Assembly: GCA_002508705.1 (NCBI GenBank)
Contig: DAYL01000002.1
Coordinates: 1 to 50,097 of the forward strand
DNA length: 50,097 nt
From: Methanoculleus sp. UBA374
GTDB taxonomy: Archaea; Halobacteriota; Methanomicrobia; Methanomicrobiales; Methanoculleaceae
Direction of reading: 5' to 3'
A program made the translations under genes and the position numbers. The notes under the pieces were generated by a model, which had not been told where the DNA came from, searched no databases, and worked only from the letters and a program-made list of their open reading frames with translations. Position 1 is the stretch's first letter. Every line of letters starts with the position of its first letter. This document shows positions 24,659 to 33,461 of this stretch, one piece after another.

Positions 24659-24829
24659 TCAATCGTCGTAAAGAACACGGACTTCTGCGTCGTCGTCGAT
24701 ATCGCCTGCGTACGGGAGATCGACGACGACTGCACCGTCCTCAAGGATATCGCCTATCTCGAGGTATATCCCTGCAGGAAACTCTCGCTCTTCTGTTCTG
24801 CCATCGGAACGCTTGACATACGCCCACAT
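24659..24829 (-). CDS. Possible small acidic protein, 56 residues
   Basis: A short frame with ATG at 24829 preceded by GGAG at about 24837-24840. The product is MWAYVKRSDGRTEEREFPAG followed by a beta-like, acidic remainder (IYLEIGDILEDGAVVVDLPY...DIDDDAEVRVLYDD). No family is recognised. Coding is suggested by the ribosome site, the balanced composition and the absence of a better frame. Longer starts at 24850 and 24874 are possible. It lies about 200 bp upstream of nadE on the same strand. Confidence 0.45.
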   Translation of the reverse strand: MWAYVKRSDGRTEEREFPAGIYLEIGDILEDGAVVVDLPYAGDIDDDAEVRVLYDD

Positions 24830-25167
24830 ACTGTATCTCCATGAGTCCATTTCTTCAGGGCTCCCGGGTAGCACCGGACCCGGACAGGAACCTCAAACCC
24901 GGTGCACTTGCGAGAGCATACTCCTACTCCAGTATCAGATAATAGTCAAATAAAGAGTTTCCTGTATCAAATACCATAAAATCACTGCATATTCCAGATT
25001 TCAGGACTGTCGTGCGCAAAAGCGCAGGACAGACGGTCGGCGGAGAACGGCACCTCTCCCGAATCTCCAGGAGAGCAGTCGGATCCTGTGTTTGTCGCGG
25101 CCCCCCAACCGCCGCCGGGTTGACTGCACCGTCATCTATATCATGACAGCGGCGAGGAAGTGCATAC

Positions 25168-25665
25168 ATGCGCATCGGGCTCCTCTCCGACACACACGAC
25201 AATCTCCAGATGGTGGATGCGGCCGTCGAGCACCTGAACCAGGAGCGGATAGACCTGGCGCTCCATGCCGGGGACTATGTGTCGCCGTTTGTCGTCCCGC
25301 GGCTGGCGAGGCTGAGATCGCCCATGATCGGAGTTCTCGGGAACAACGACGGCGATCATCACCTTCTTTCGGCACGGTTCGCAGAGCATGAACACCTCAG
25401 CCTGCGGGGGGCCTTTGCTGCCGTCACCGCGGGCGGCATGACGATCGGGCTGCTCCACGGTGATGACCGGGAACTTCTGCAGGCGCTCATCGGGCGAAAA
25501 GCCTTCGACGTCATTGTCCATGGCCATACCCACCAGGCGGAAGTCCGGACGCCTGGCGGGACCGTGGTCGTGAATCCCGGGGAGGCCTGCGGTTACCTGA
25601 CCGGCCGACCGACCGTCGCCGTGCTGGATACGGTGACCCGGGACGTGGAACTGCTCTCCCTCTGA
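25168..25665 (+). CDS. Metallophosphoesterase, YfcE/MJ0936 type
   Basis: A 165-residue calcineurin-like phosphodiesterase with the full metal-site series: LSDTHDN (residues 6-12), HAGDYVSP, GVLGNNDGDH, LLHGDD and HGHTHQAEV, ending NPGEACGYLTGRPTVAVLD. Single-domain relatives hydrolyse model phosphodiesters with Mn or Ni and sometimes act on cyclic nucleotides; the physiological substrate is unknown. The start at ATG 25168 begins the conserved beta strand directly. A TATA-like CTATATCATG lies near 25135-25145. It is convergent with the following secreted-protein gene. Confidence 0.9.
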   Translation: MRIGLLSDTHDNLQMVDAAVEHLNQERIDLALHAGDYVSPFVVPRLARLRSPMIGVLGNNDGDHHLLSARFAEHEHLSLRGAFAAVTAGGMTIGLLHGDDRELLQALIGRKAFDVIVHGHTHQAEVRTPGGTVVVNPGEACGYLTGRPTVAVLDTVTRDVELLSL

Positions 25666-25693
25666 GGGGAAAGATGAAAAAGTGTGGTGCGGG

Positions 25694-26980
25694 TTATGGC
25701 GCAGCCGGTCCGTCGGGCTCTTTGCCGAGTTCTCTCCCGATATCCCAGGCCGGAGTGCCGGCATACCCGAGATCCACTCTGAGGATCGCCTCTGAAGTGT
25801 CGAGAGCGGCGGGCACATCAAAGTAGAGATAGCCTTTCAGCGACTCATATCGCTCCAGCGTCTTTCTGTCAAAAGACTCGCCAAGCGAAGTGAACGACGG
25901 GACCTCCAGGGGCTCGTACGCGGTCCCCTGGCACTCAAGGACGAACGCCTCTCGTCCGGGCGTCTCGATGGCATAGAGGTCGGAGTCACCCCTGTGCCCG
26001 AGATTTGTCGACTTGACGACGACAAGGAGGAACTTACGTCCGTCTCCCGCCTCAACTTCCGCCGTTGATTCATTGTTCGGGACCTCCTCGTATGCCGTTG
26101 CGGTCCGGGTCGACTCAACGAGCAGCGAGACCATGTTCTCCCCGGATGGGTCGTCGTAGGTGAACCGTTCCATGAGAGGCAGTCTTACCGGAGTCGGTGC
26201 GACAACGACCGGGTCGGTTTTGTCCGGAACGGCAGGCGCCTCCCGGGTCAGGACGCCGGCGCCGGTGCTCGCAGGCTGCATCTCGACAGCCTGCTGGCTG
26301 ACTGTTTCAAGGCCTTTTGATGCCGTGTCAAGGTCGTTGAGCGCCGTCGGAACCGGGTCCTCGTCGGCATCCATGGGGTCAAGAAGGCTCTCGCTTGCCG
26401 TGGAGTATGCCGAAAGCGACCTGACGAACTCGTCCTTGATGGGCTGCTGCTCCAGAGGTACCTGGAGCGGCTGCACCTCGCCGAGCAGCCTGGTGGAGAA
26501 CGCATGCAGGTCGTCCGCCGCGCTGGAGGCAGCGTCTGTGTCCCCTCGGTAGAGAGCGTGGGCATGCTCCATCGAGAGCCTCATCAGGCGGATGCTGTTC
26601 GCGTTGATCAATTTGATTAACCGCTCGTCGCCGGGACTGCCGGTTCCCCCGGGGTGTGCAACAGCCGGGCTGTCGTTCTCCGACCCGGCAGACGTCAGGG
26701 ACTCTGTTTCGGTTCCGGAAACCTCGATTCCGGTTGAGGCGGCATCAGAGAGTTCCTCTTCATCTGAGGCGTTTTCCCCGTTTTGGGGTGGTGAAACTCC
26801 GGAGGGTTCCGTTGCGTTCTCCGCCGCCGGAAGGCTGGCAGGTGAGAACGATAAGAATTCCCCCGACTCCAGCGCCGTGAACCCCTGGCCTGAGTCGGCA
26901 CCGGCTGGTACGGCGATGAGGAAAGCCGCACAGACGGCAATCCCAAAGAAAACCAGAACGTTCGCAGGGTGCTTGCTCAT
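25694..26980 (-). CDS. Exported protein with low-complexity linker and DUF4352-like domain
   Basis: A 428-residue protein with a signal segment at residues 8-28 (VLVFFGIAVCAAFLIAVPAGA). A Ser/Glu/Pro-rich disordered region extends to about 115. A helical segment follows (LIKLINANSIRLMRLSMEHAHALYRG...LHAFSTRLLGEVQPL), resembling small helical surface domains. The C-terminal beta domain (KFLLVVVKSTNLGHRGDSDL...FVLECQGTAYEPL...YLYFDVP) resembles DUF4352/TRF2-like extracellular domains. No anchor helix is seen at the C-terminus, so it may be secreted. A very AT-rich promoter region lies immediately upstream (27000-27035). Confidence 0.75.
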   Translation of the reverse strand: MSKHPANVLVFFGIAVCAAFLIAVPAGADSGQGFTALESGEFLSFSPASLPAAENATEPSGVSPPQNGENASDEEELSDAASTGIEVSGTETESLTSAGSENDSPAVAHPGGTGSPGDERLIKLINANSIRLMRLSMEHAHALYRGDTDAASSAADDLHAFSTRLLGEVQPLQVPLEQQPIKDEFVRSLSAYSTASESLLDPMDADEDPVPTALNDLDTASKGLETVSQQAVEMQPASTGAGVLTREAPAVPDKTDPVVVAPTPVRLPLMERFTYDDPSGENMVSLLVESTRTATAYEEVPNNESTAEVEAGDGRKFLLVVVKSTNLGHRGDSDLYAIETPGREAFVLECQGTAYEPLEVPSFTSLGESFDRKTLERYESLKGYLYFDVPAALDTSEAILRVDLGYAGTPAWDIGRELGKEPDGPAAP

Positions 26981-27329
26981 GGAGATTTTTCTTTAACTCA
27001 TTTAATATAAATATTATTATATTTAATATTGCAAAAAAAGGCTCTCCGGCACAACCGTTTCCGAAAGAGACGGAACTCCGCTTCCGGAGGCTCGCACCAG
27101 GAACAACCGGCCGCACTTCTGCCCGAATCATCCCGTTGGGCCAGGTTTCGGGCGAAGAGGAGGAAAAACTCTTTCCGAGAGAGGTGCTGCTCCCGGTCCG
27201 AGCGATAAACTCACGGTCTTTCGATAAAATCTTAATTCCTGACTTCTTCCGTTTTCCGGGGGGAAGGTACGCCAGCCCGGGGAAACCTATATGTACTCTT
27301 ACGGGTCACCGGGAATAAGAGGACGACCT
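26981..27329. other. 349-bp divergent intergenic region, AT-rich on the left
   Basis: The segment 27000-27035 (TTTAATATAAATATTATTAT and following) is the most AT-rich stretch of the window and should contain the minus-strand promoter of the secreted-protein gene. Near the right end a TATA-like AACCTATATGTACTC (about 27284-27298) lies 30-45 bp before the next plus-strand start. I see no gene between them. Confidence 0.5.
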
Positions 27330-27806
27330 ATGGAGATCGTGAAGATTCCAAATATGAATAAAGCGGAGTACGACGAGCTCATCGAAGAGGGATACATCAG
27401 TCGTATCGCATTTCAGGGGAGCAAATATCCGTACATCGCCCCGTTCATGTACGTCTTTGACGGAAAATTTCTCTACTTTCTGGCGACCCGATACGGCAGG
27501 AAGAACGACCTCTTCCGGCAGCACCCCTACGTCTCCGTCGAGATTGAAAAGTATTCAAGCGACCTCTCCTGCTACACTTTCGTGACCATGCAGGGGTATC
27601 TCGTGCAACTTGAGGACGCGATTGAGAAGAAGATCATCAGGGAAAAGTTTGTGAACATGATCAAGGCGCACAACCTCTCCCCGAACATCCTTGCCGCGCT
27701 CGGCCACAAGCCCGAAGAGCCGATTGAGGTGATTGCCTCCGAAGAACGCTCGAATATCTGGAAACTCACCGGCGTAACCGATATCGTCGCCTTAAAAAAC
27801 CTCTGA
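27330..27806 (+). CDS. Pyridoxamine 5'-phosphate oxidase family flavoprotein
   Basis: A 158-residue split-barrel protein distinct from the one at 18396. Its features are MEIVKIPNMNKAEYDELIEE, GYISRIAFQGSKYPYIAPFMYVF, FLYFLATRYGRKNDLFRQHP (FMN-binding strand and helix) and VSVEIEKY, with a C-terminal half around FVTMQGYLVQLEDAIEKK. It is closest to the FMN-binding proteins annotated as NimA-like or general PNPOx. The ATG at 27330 follows AAGAGGACGACC, a plausible ribosome site; an upstream start at 27291 would overlap the TATA-like box. Substrate unknown. Confidence 0.82.
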   Translation: MEIVKIPNMNKAEYDELIEEGYISRIAFQGSKYPYIAPFMYVFDGKFLYFLATRYGRKNDLFRQHPYVSVEIEKYSSDLSCYTFVTMQGYLVQLEDAIEKKIIREKFVNMIKAHNLSPNILAALGHKPEEPIEVIASEERSNIWKLTGVTDIVALKNL

Positions 27807-28008
27807 TCCGATTCCTTCCGGACAGTACCGGGAATAGACGAAGCCCCCCCGGTGGGGCGGTTCCCTTCTCCACCCGGCGGATGATGCCGCGCCGTAAGAA
27901 CCTCCCCGTGCCCCCCCGGCAACGCCTCCGGGATGAGGCCGGGAACGTTCCGCCGGGCTCTATAGCCATGAGTCCCAACGGTTTTTCGCAAAGAGGCGTA
28001 TCCGGGTC

Positions 28009-28899
28009 ATGATCCGTATCGAAGAAGAGTGGATCGATCTCGTCGCGGCGCTTGCGCGGGCGGACTCACCGGAGCGGGTATACGTCGTCGGGGCGACGGA
28101 CAGCGGAAAGACGACGCTCTGCCGTTACCTCGTCGACGAGACCGCAGCGCACATGAGGACGGCATACGTCGACTGCGATATGGGGCAGTCCCGGATCGGC
28201 CCGCCGACGACCGAGGGAATGATCCTCCACTCCGGCACGCCGGCGCCGCCCGACCGGCCCTACCTCCGATTCGTCGGTTCAACGTCTCCGGGAGGCCACT
28301 TCATCCAGACGCTGACGGGAGCAAAGCGCCTTGTCGAGAAGGCCGCCGAACTCTCGGCCGGCGTCACCGTCATCGACTCGCCCGGGCTCATCTCCGGCGG
28401 GGTAGGCGCCGAATTTCAGTTCCAGATGGTTGACCTGCTCCGGCCCACCCGGATTGTCGCTCTCCAGCACGGGCGGGAACTGGAACGATTGCTTGCGAAC
28501 TTCGCCCGGAACGGTGCAATGACGGTCCACCGGTTCCCCGTCTCCCCTGCGGCTGTGGCCCGGACGGCCGCCGGGCGGCGTCGTTACCGTGAGGAGCGTT
28601 TCAGAGCCTATTTTGCCGATGCCCGGTCTCAGGACGTCCTGCTCCGGGGGCTCGGGCTCCAGGGCCGGGTGCCCGATGTGAGGAACCCCCGCACTGTCGA
28701 AGGACGGCTGGTCTCCTTCAACGACCCCGACAACTTCGTTATTGCCCTCGGCATCGTCGAAGACCTCTCCCCCGGAGGAGACCGATTTGAGGTCTTTGCT
28801 CCACCTTTCGACCCGGCCGCCGTCGCATCGGTCCGGTTCGGATCAATCTTCCTGAACCTTGATGCGAATCCCGGTTCGATGGCGTCCTCTTGGCGCTGA
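28009..28899 (+). CDS. Clp1/Nol9-like polynucleotide 5'-hydroxyl kinase
   Basis: P-loop kinase family acting on RNA or DNA 5'-OH ends; characterised archaeal Clp1 proteins phosphorylate such ends. The 296 residues show Walker A VVGATDSGKTTLCRYLVDE (residues 26-44), YVDCDMGQSRIGPPTTEGM (the D-GQ motif of the family), VIDSPGLISGGVG and a C-terminal beta region (GRLVSFNDPDNFVIALGIVED). The ATG at 28009 is the family start. It is convergent with the permease gene, with only 7 bp between the stops. Confidence 0.85.
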   Translation: MIRIEEEWIDLVAALARADSPERVYVVGATDSGKTTLCRYLVDETAAHMRTAYVDCDMGQSRIGPPTTEGMILHSGTPAPPDRPYLRFVGSTSPGGHFIQTLTGAKRLVEKAAELSAGVTVIDSPGLISGGVGAEFQFQMVDLLRPTRIVALQHGRELERLLANFARNGAMTVHRFPVSPAAVARTAAGRRRYREERFRAYFADARSQDVLLRGLGLQGRVPDVRNPRTVEGRLVSFNDPDNFVIALGIVEDLSPGGDRFEVFAPPFDPAAVASVRFGSIFLNLDANPGSMASSWR

Positions 28900-28906
28900 A
28901 GCCTCC

Positions 28907-30160
28907 TCATGCCGGGAAGAACGAGAGGAAGAGTACGTACACCGCTGTCTGGGCGATGGTGAGCGGGATGCCGATCCGGGCAAATTCTCCAAACGTCAGC
29001 GTTTCGCCGTCCCTCTCCGCACCCTGGATGACGATGACGTTGCTTGCAGCCCCGAGGACCAGCATGTTCCCGGCGATGGTGCTGCCGGCCGCAAGCGCCA
29101 TCATGCCCACCGTGGAGGTCCCGAGGTGCGCGAGAACGGGGAGAGAAAGGGCGACGAAAGGGACGTTCGAGACGAACTGGGAGACGATAACGCTTGTTGC
29201 GGCGATGACCGGGACGGCAGTGAGATCGAGCGAACTCTCCTCAATGAGCGGCTGGAAGAACCCGGACTGCCAAACGCTCGCCATAAGGACAAAGAGACCG
29301 GCGAAAAAAGCCAGTGTCGGCCAGTCGATCCTGCGGACGATCCCGAGCCGTCGCCGGCTCCCGACGAGGACGGGTATGGCCGCAACGACCGCGATCCAGG
29401 TCGGCCGGATCTCGAACCCCGGGACGAGGAGGGCCGCGGCGATCATGACCCCGATCAGGAGAACGAGCAGGATGAGCGAGAGGCGGGAGAGGGCCGCGAG
29501 GGTCGGGTCGCGGATCTCCTCTTTGCGGTGGACCAGCGGGGCGGTAGCGTTGAACTCCTCCGGAAACGCTCTGGCAAGGAAGACGTAGGCGAGCAGGAGC
29601 GAGATCGCCGTCGGAACGCCCAGGTAGAGCGGGAACGTGATGAACGGGTCCGGAACACTGCCCGAGAGTGCGATGAGCAGGTTCTGCGGGTTCCCGATGG
29701 GGCTTGCGACACTTCCTGTCGTGACGGCGAATGCAAGTGCGAGCAGCAGGGGTTTTGGAGAGATGCCGTGCCGCCGGGCGAGATAGAGCATCAGCGGGGT
29801 GCCGACGACCGCGAGCGTATCGTTCATCAAGAGCGCCGAGAGCGTGCCGCCGCCGATGAGGATGAAAAAGATCAGGCGCCGGACCGATGCCGCCCGGGAG
29901 ACGAGGTGAAAGGAGAGGTGGTAGAGGTAACCGCTCTCCGTGAGCGCCTCCCCGATAACGAACATAAAGAAGAGGAAGAGCATCACGTCGAGGTTGATGG
30001 ACGCGAGCGCATCCTCCGGGGTGATCGCTCCCGTCACCAGAACGGCGGCGGCACCCAGAAGCATCACCTGCCAGATGCGGAAGTTGACGTTCCCGATCCT
30101 GCGGACCGCGATCAGGAGAAAGACAATGATGAGAACGACGAGCGGAATGAGGGAGCCCAT
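28907..30160 (-). CDS. SLC13/ArsB-NhaD superfamily membrane transporter
   Basis: A 417-residue polytopic membrane protein with about 11 hydrophobic segments in two repeats. Motifs include DVMLFLFFMFVIGEAL, GGTLSALLMNDTLAVVGTPL, TTGSVASPIGNPQNLLIALSG and, in the second half, VSQFVSNVPFVALSLPV and GSTIAGNMLVLGAASNVIVIQ. The two xNDT/SNVP and xGNPQN/ASN hairpins are the substrate and sodium sites of the ion-transporter superfamily that contains ArsB, NhaD and dicarboxylate or phosphate carriers. The transported ion cannot be set from sequence. It lies next to the phosphate module, but its own gene is separate. Confidence 0.85.
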   Translation of the reverse strand: MGSLIPLVVLIIVFLLIAVRRIGNVNFRIWQVMLLGAAAVLVTGAITPEDALASINLDVMLFLFFMFVIGEALTESGYLYHLSFHLVSRAASVRRLIFFILIGGGTLSALLMNDTLAVVGTPLMLYLARRHGISPKPLLLALAFAVTTGSVASPIGNPQNLLIALSGSVPDPFITFPLYLGVPTAISLLLAYVFLARAFPEEFNATAPLVHRKEEIRDPTLAALSRLSLILLVLLIGVMIAAALLVPGFEIRPTWIAVVAAIPVLVGSRRRLGIVRRIDWPTLAFFAGLFVLMASVWQSGFFQPLIEESSLDLTAVPVIAATSVIVSQFVSNVPFVALSLPVLAHLGTSTVGMMALAAGSTIAGNMLVLGAASNVIVIQGAERDGETLTFGEFARIGIPLTIAQTAVYVLFLSFFPA

Positions 30161-30237
30161 GGTATCGCCGGCGGGAGGGGTGCGGTTATCGAGAGTTCAC
30201 ACGCTACCAAAAAAGATGCCCGGGGACATTCGGCCTC

Positions 30238-31245
30238 TCAGGCCTCCTCTCCCACGGTATAGTTGATGACGCTCTCAGAGATATCGCCCGAATATTCCCC
30301 GATCCTCCGGATACTGTCTGTAATCTGCCCCATGGGGATCGCCGTCACCGCATCGAGCAGGAGCACCCGGGTATTGATCTCGCGGGTCAGCTTCTCGAGG
30401 TCGTGCACCCTCTGAAGGGTTGCGTTTGCCTTCCTGGTGTCTCCCGTATGAAACGCCTCCATACTCCAGGAGAAGATGTCCAGGGCAAGCGAGCTCGCCT
30501 TTTCTATGAGGTCGAGCGTCGCCGCCTCGACATCGCGGTCGATCAGGTTGAGAGCGTTATACGCCACCCGGGTCGCGTGGTCGGCTATCCGCTCAATGAT
30601 CCTGCTGACCTGATAGTAATACGCCGCCTGGTTTATCGGGATGCCCATCCGGCGGGAGAGTGCAGCATCGATCACGATGAGGTTGTCCTGCCGCGTAATA
30701 AGCCAGTGCAGTCGGTCCACCTCCGTATCCCGCTCGATGACGCTCCGGGCAAGCGCCGCGTCCTGTCCCCGTATGGCGGTCATGGCGTCCTGCTGCATGC
30801 CCCGTGCCAGCAGATGCATCCGTTTTATAGTATTTTCGAACGGCATCTCTGCGGGGTTGAGGAGATCCTTGATCGTTATCGAGGAGTCCGTCTCGCTGAC
30901 CACTTCCTGCCCGATCGCCATCTGCGTGAACTCCCGGACCAACTGCAGGACAAACGGGGGCAGCCTTCCTTTCGACTCGAGGCGGATGGCCGTGAACCCG
31001 GCGACGTATGCCCCTACAAGAAGGCGAAGCAGGTAGATGCGATCTGTGGTGGGGCCGACCTCAAAGACCCGGGTCCGGTAGGTCGGCTCCCCGTTGATCT
31101 TCGGGATGACCAGGAGCGACCCGTCGGGCTGCGCAACCAGCCCCACAGGATCGTTCTTCTGGATGTTCGCAGCCTTGATCCACTGTTTCGGCAGGGATAC
31201 GATGTACGACGAACCCCCGGTGATCTGAACCTTTCTGATCTCCAT
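30238..31245 (-). CDS. PhoU-domain regulator with AbrB-like N-terminus
   Basis: A 335-residue protein. Residues 1-50 form an AbrB/SpoVT-like swapped-hairpin domain (MEIRKVQITGGSSYIVSLPK...QWIKAANIQKNDPVGLV). The rest is helical with two PhoU repeats (e.g. RSVIERDTEVDRLHWLITRQ, SRIIERIADHATRVAYNALN and a C-terminal RRIGEYSGDISESVINYTV). This fusion is common beside archaeal pst genes and is thought to link phosphate status to transcription. It is divergent from pstCA with its own TATA-like box at 31290-31299 (minus). It may bind the shared intergenic region. Confidence 0.88.
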   Translation of the reverse strand: MEIRKVQITGGSSYIVSLPKQWIKAANIQKNDPVGLVAQPDGSLLVIPKINGEPTYRTRVFEVGPTTDRIYLLRLLVGAYVAGFTAIRLESKGRLPPFVLQLVREFTQMAIGQEVVSETDSSITIKDLLNPAEMPFENTIKRMHLLARGMQQDAMTAIRGQDAALARSVIERDTEVDRLHWLITRQDNLIVIDAALSRRMGIPINQAAYYYQVSRIIERIADHATRVAYNALNLIDRDVEAATLDLIEKASSLALDIFSWSMEAFHTGDTRKANATLQRVHDLEKLTREINTRVLLLDAVTAIPMGQITDSIRRIGEYSGDISESVINYTVGEEA

Positions 31246-31289
31246 GAATTGATAAGCGTTGGCGCCACGATGATATATGTATTCTGTTT

Positions 31290-31331
31290 TTTATATACGT
31301 CGCCCTTTTTTATTTGAGGTATATATACCTC
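31290..31331. promoter_or_regulatory. Divergent phosphate promoter region with a 16-bp palindromic TATA
   Basis: On the minus strand, CGTATATAAAAAAC (about 31287-31299) lies ~45 bp before the regulator ATG. On the plus strand, GAGGTATATATACCTC (31316-31331) is a perfect 16-bp palindrome centred on a TATA core. It predicts a start near 31350, fitting the pstCA ATG at 31377. The symmetry could also serve as an operator overlapping the promoter. Confidence 0.5.
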
Positions 31332-31376
31332 CATGGTCTCCTTCGGGAACGCCTATCCATCCGGCATACGGACGTA

Positions 31377-33455
31377 ATGAGCATGGTCCGGGTGATGGAG
31401 GGGCGGCCGACGGTGTCGCACTCAGAGAACTGTCACACCGGAGAAGAGGGGACCGGGTCCGGTATTGCGGATGGGAAAGACACCCACACGATCCCTTCGG
31501 ACACCATGCCGCCCGACGGAAATCTCGGGTCCGCCGGGTCCGGCACTGCTCGTAACCGTTTCCGGCGGCAGCTCCGCGAGGGGACCGCGCGGGTACTCCT
31601 GTTCTGTTCTGCAGTTTTCGCCGTCGTTGCCGTCTTCTTCATCATCTTCTTCCTGGCCCGGAACGGCTATCCGATCTTTGAGCAGGCCGGAGTCTGGAAC
31701 TTTCTGACCGGCGGGGTCTGGAACCCGACGGGAGCGCCTCCGCAGTATGGTATTTTTCCGCTGATCGCCGGCACGCTCCTTGTTACGCTTGGTGCGATGG
31801 CGCTTGCCATCCCGCTCGGAATTGCGGTTGCCGTCGTCCTCGCCGAACTTGCGCCGCCCCGGGTTCGTGCTGTCATGAAGCCCGCCATTGAACTCCTGGC
31901 GGGGATACCTTCAGTGGTCTACGGGTTCTTCGGTCTCATCGTCCTGACCAACTGGATTCGCATTACCTTCGATGTCCCATCCGGCGAGTCCTGGTTTGCC
32001 GCCTCCGTCCTGCTCGGCATCATGGCTCTTCCGACGATTGTCAGCGTCTCGGAGGATGCAATCAGCGCCGTGCCCCGGTCATACCGGGAGGGGTCCCTTG
32101 CACTCGGGGCAACGCGCTGGCAGACGATCACCGGGGTCGTTATCCCCGGGGCGCTCTCCGGCATCACCGCTGCAATCATCCTCGGGATGGGACGGGCCAT
32201 CGGTGAGACGATGGCGGTGATCATGGTCGCCGGCAACGCAGGCATCGTTCCCGAACCGCTCTGGAACGTCCTCTCTCCGGTTCGGACGCTCACCGGGACG
32301 CTGGGCATCGAGATGGGGGAGGTTGCCGTCGGCAGCGCCCATTACCACGCGCTCTTCGGGGTCGCGGTCGTCCTTCTCGCGATCACTCTCCTGGTTAATC
32401 TCCTCGCGCGGGGCATCCTTGCGCGGATGAGCGAGCGGCACACCGCGACTGCATCGCGCGGGGTCCGGTGGAGGGGGAACGGTACGACAACGTCCTATGC
32501 TTACGTGGGTCTTGGCATCGGCGCATTCGGGGTCCTTACGGCAGCCACCGATATCCTGGTTGCCGCCGTCGTCGCGGTCGCTCTGCTCGGGGCGATGTAC
32601 GCCCGGAACCGGATATCCCCGAAAATCAGCGAAAAGATCGCGTTCGGGTTCCTGTATGCTGCCGCCGGCGTCGTGCTCTTCATCCTCGGCGTCATTCTCT
32701 TCGACGTCGTCTACAACGGCATGCCGGCGCTCTCCTGGGAGTTCCTGACCGCCCCGCCGAGCAACCTCGGTCGGGCGGGCGGTGTCGGCCCGGCAATCCT
32801 TGGGACCCTCTACCTGGTCGGGGGCGCCATCCTCTTTGCCCTCCCTCTCGGCATCGGTGCCGCCGTCTACCTGAACGAGTACACCCGGAAAGGGCGGATC
32901 AGCGAGATCATCAGAACGGGCGTCGACCTTCTGAACGGCACACCGTCCATCGTCTTCGGCCTCTTCGGGTTCGCGTTCCTGGTGCTCTACCTGGACCTCG
33001 GGGTATCGCTGCTCGCCGGCCAGATCACGCTGGCGCTGATGATCCTCCCCACCATCATCCGGACGACCGAAGAAGCGTTAAAGAGTATCCCCGGCGGTGT
33101 CAGGGAGGGGAGCCTCGCCCTCGGGGCGACGCCCTGGCAGACCATCCGGCGGGTCGTGCTCCCCCCGGCGGTGCCGGGAATCCTGACCGGCACGATCCTC
33201 AGCATAGGGCGGGCCGCCGGAGAGACCGCACCGATCCTCTTCACCGCGGTCGTGTTCTCCCGGCGGCTCCTCCCCACGTCGGTGCTGGAACCGGTAATGG
33301 CGCTCCCCTATCACCTCTTCATCCTGGCAACCAGCGTCCCCGGGGCACGGGATAACCAGTACGGGACGGCGCTGGTGCTCCTCGTACTGGTGGTGGCCAT
33401 TTACCTTATTGCAATCGTCATCCGAAACCACTACCAGAAATCAGTTCGCTGGTGA
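31377..33455 (+). CDS. Fused phosphate ABC transporter permease PstC-PstA
   Basis: Both permeases of the high-affinity phosphate importer in one 692-residue frame. The first half (about 70-370) is PstC-like, with EAA loop EGSLALGATRWQTI and GMGRAIGETMAV. The second half (about 405-692) is PstA-like, with EGSLALGATPWQTI and SIGRAAGETAPI. Between them lie two extra hydrophobic segments (AYVGLGIGAFGVL, VAAVVAVALLGAMY). A disordered N-terminal tail of ~70 residues precedes the first helix. The start at 31377 is set by the promoter; ATGs at 31383 and 31395 are alternatives. pstB follows 6 bp later. Confidence 0.9.
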   Translation: MSMVRVMEGRPTVSHSENCHTGEEGTGSGIADGKDTHTIPSDTMPPDGNLGSAGSGTARNRFRRQLREGTARVLLFCSAVFAVVAVFFIIFFLARNGYPIFEQAGVWNFLTGGVWNPTGAPPQYGIFPLIAGTLLVTLGAMALAIPLGIAVAVVLAELAPPRVRAVMKPAIELLAGIPSVVYGFFGLIVLTNWIRITFDVPSGESWFAASVLLGIMALPTIVSVSEDAISAVPRSYREGSLALGATRWQTITGVVIPGALSGITAAIILGMGRAIGETMAVIMVAGNAGIVPEPLWNVLSPVRTLTGTLGIEMGEVAVGSAHYHALFGVAVVLLAITLLVNLLARGILARMSERHTATASRGVRWRGNGTTTSYAYVGLGIGAFGVLTAATDILVAAVVAVALLGAMYARNRISPKISEKIAFGFLYAAAGVVLFILGVILFDVVYNGMPALSWEFLTAPPSNLGRAGGVGPAILGTLYLVGGAILFALPLGIGAAVYLNEYTRKGRISEIIRTGVDLLNGTPSIVFGLFGFAFLVLYLDLGVSLLAGQITLALMILPTIIRTTEEALKSIPGGVREGSLALGATPWQTIRRVVLPPAVPGILTGTILSIGRAAGETAPILFTAVVFSRRLLPTSVLEPVMALPYHLFILATSVPGARDNQYGTALVLLVLVVAIYLIAIVIRNHYQKSVRW

Positions 33456-33461
33456 TCTTCG

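Noticed and set aside
28859..30262. A long plus-strand frame rich in Arg/Asp/Glu opposite the permease gene
   Set aside because: The composition is the complement of a hydrophobic membrane gene. The minus-strand permease has clear transporter motifs.
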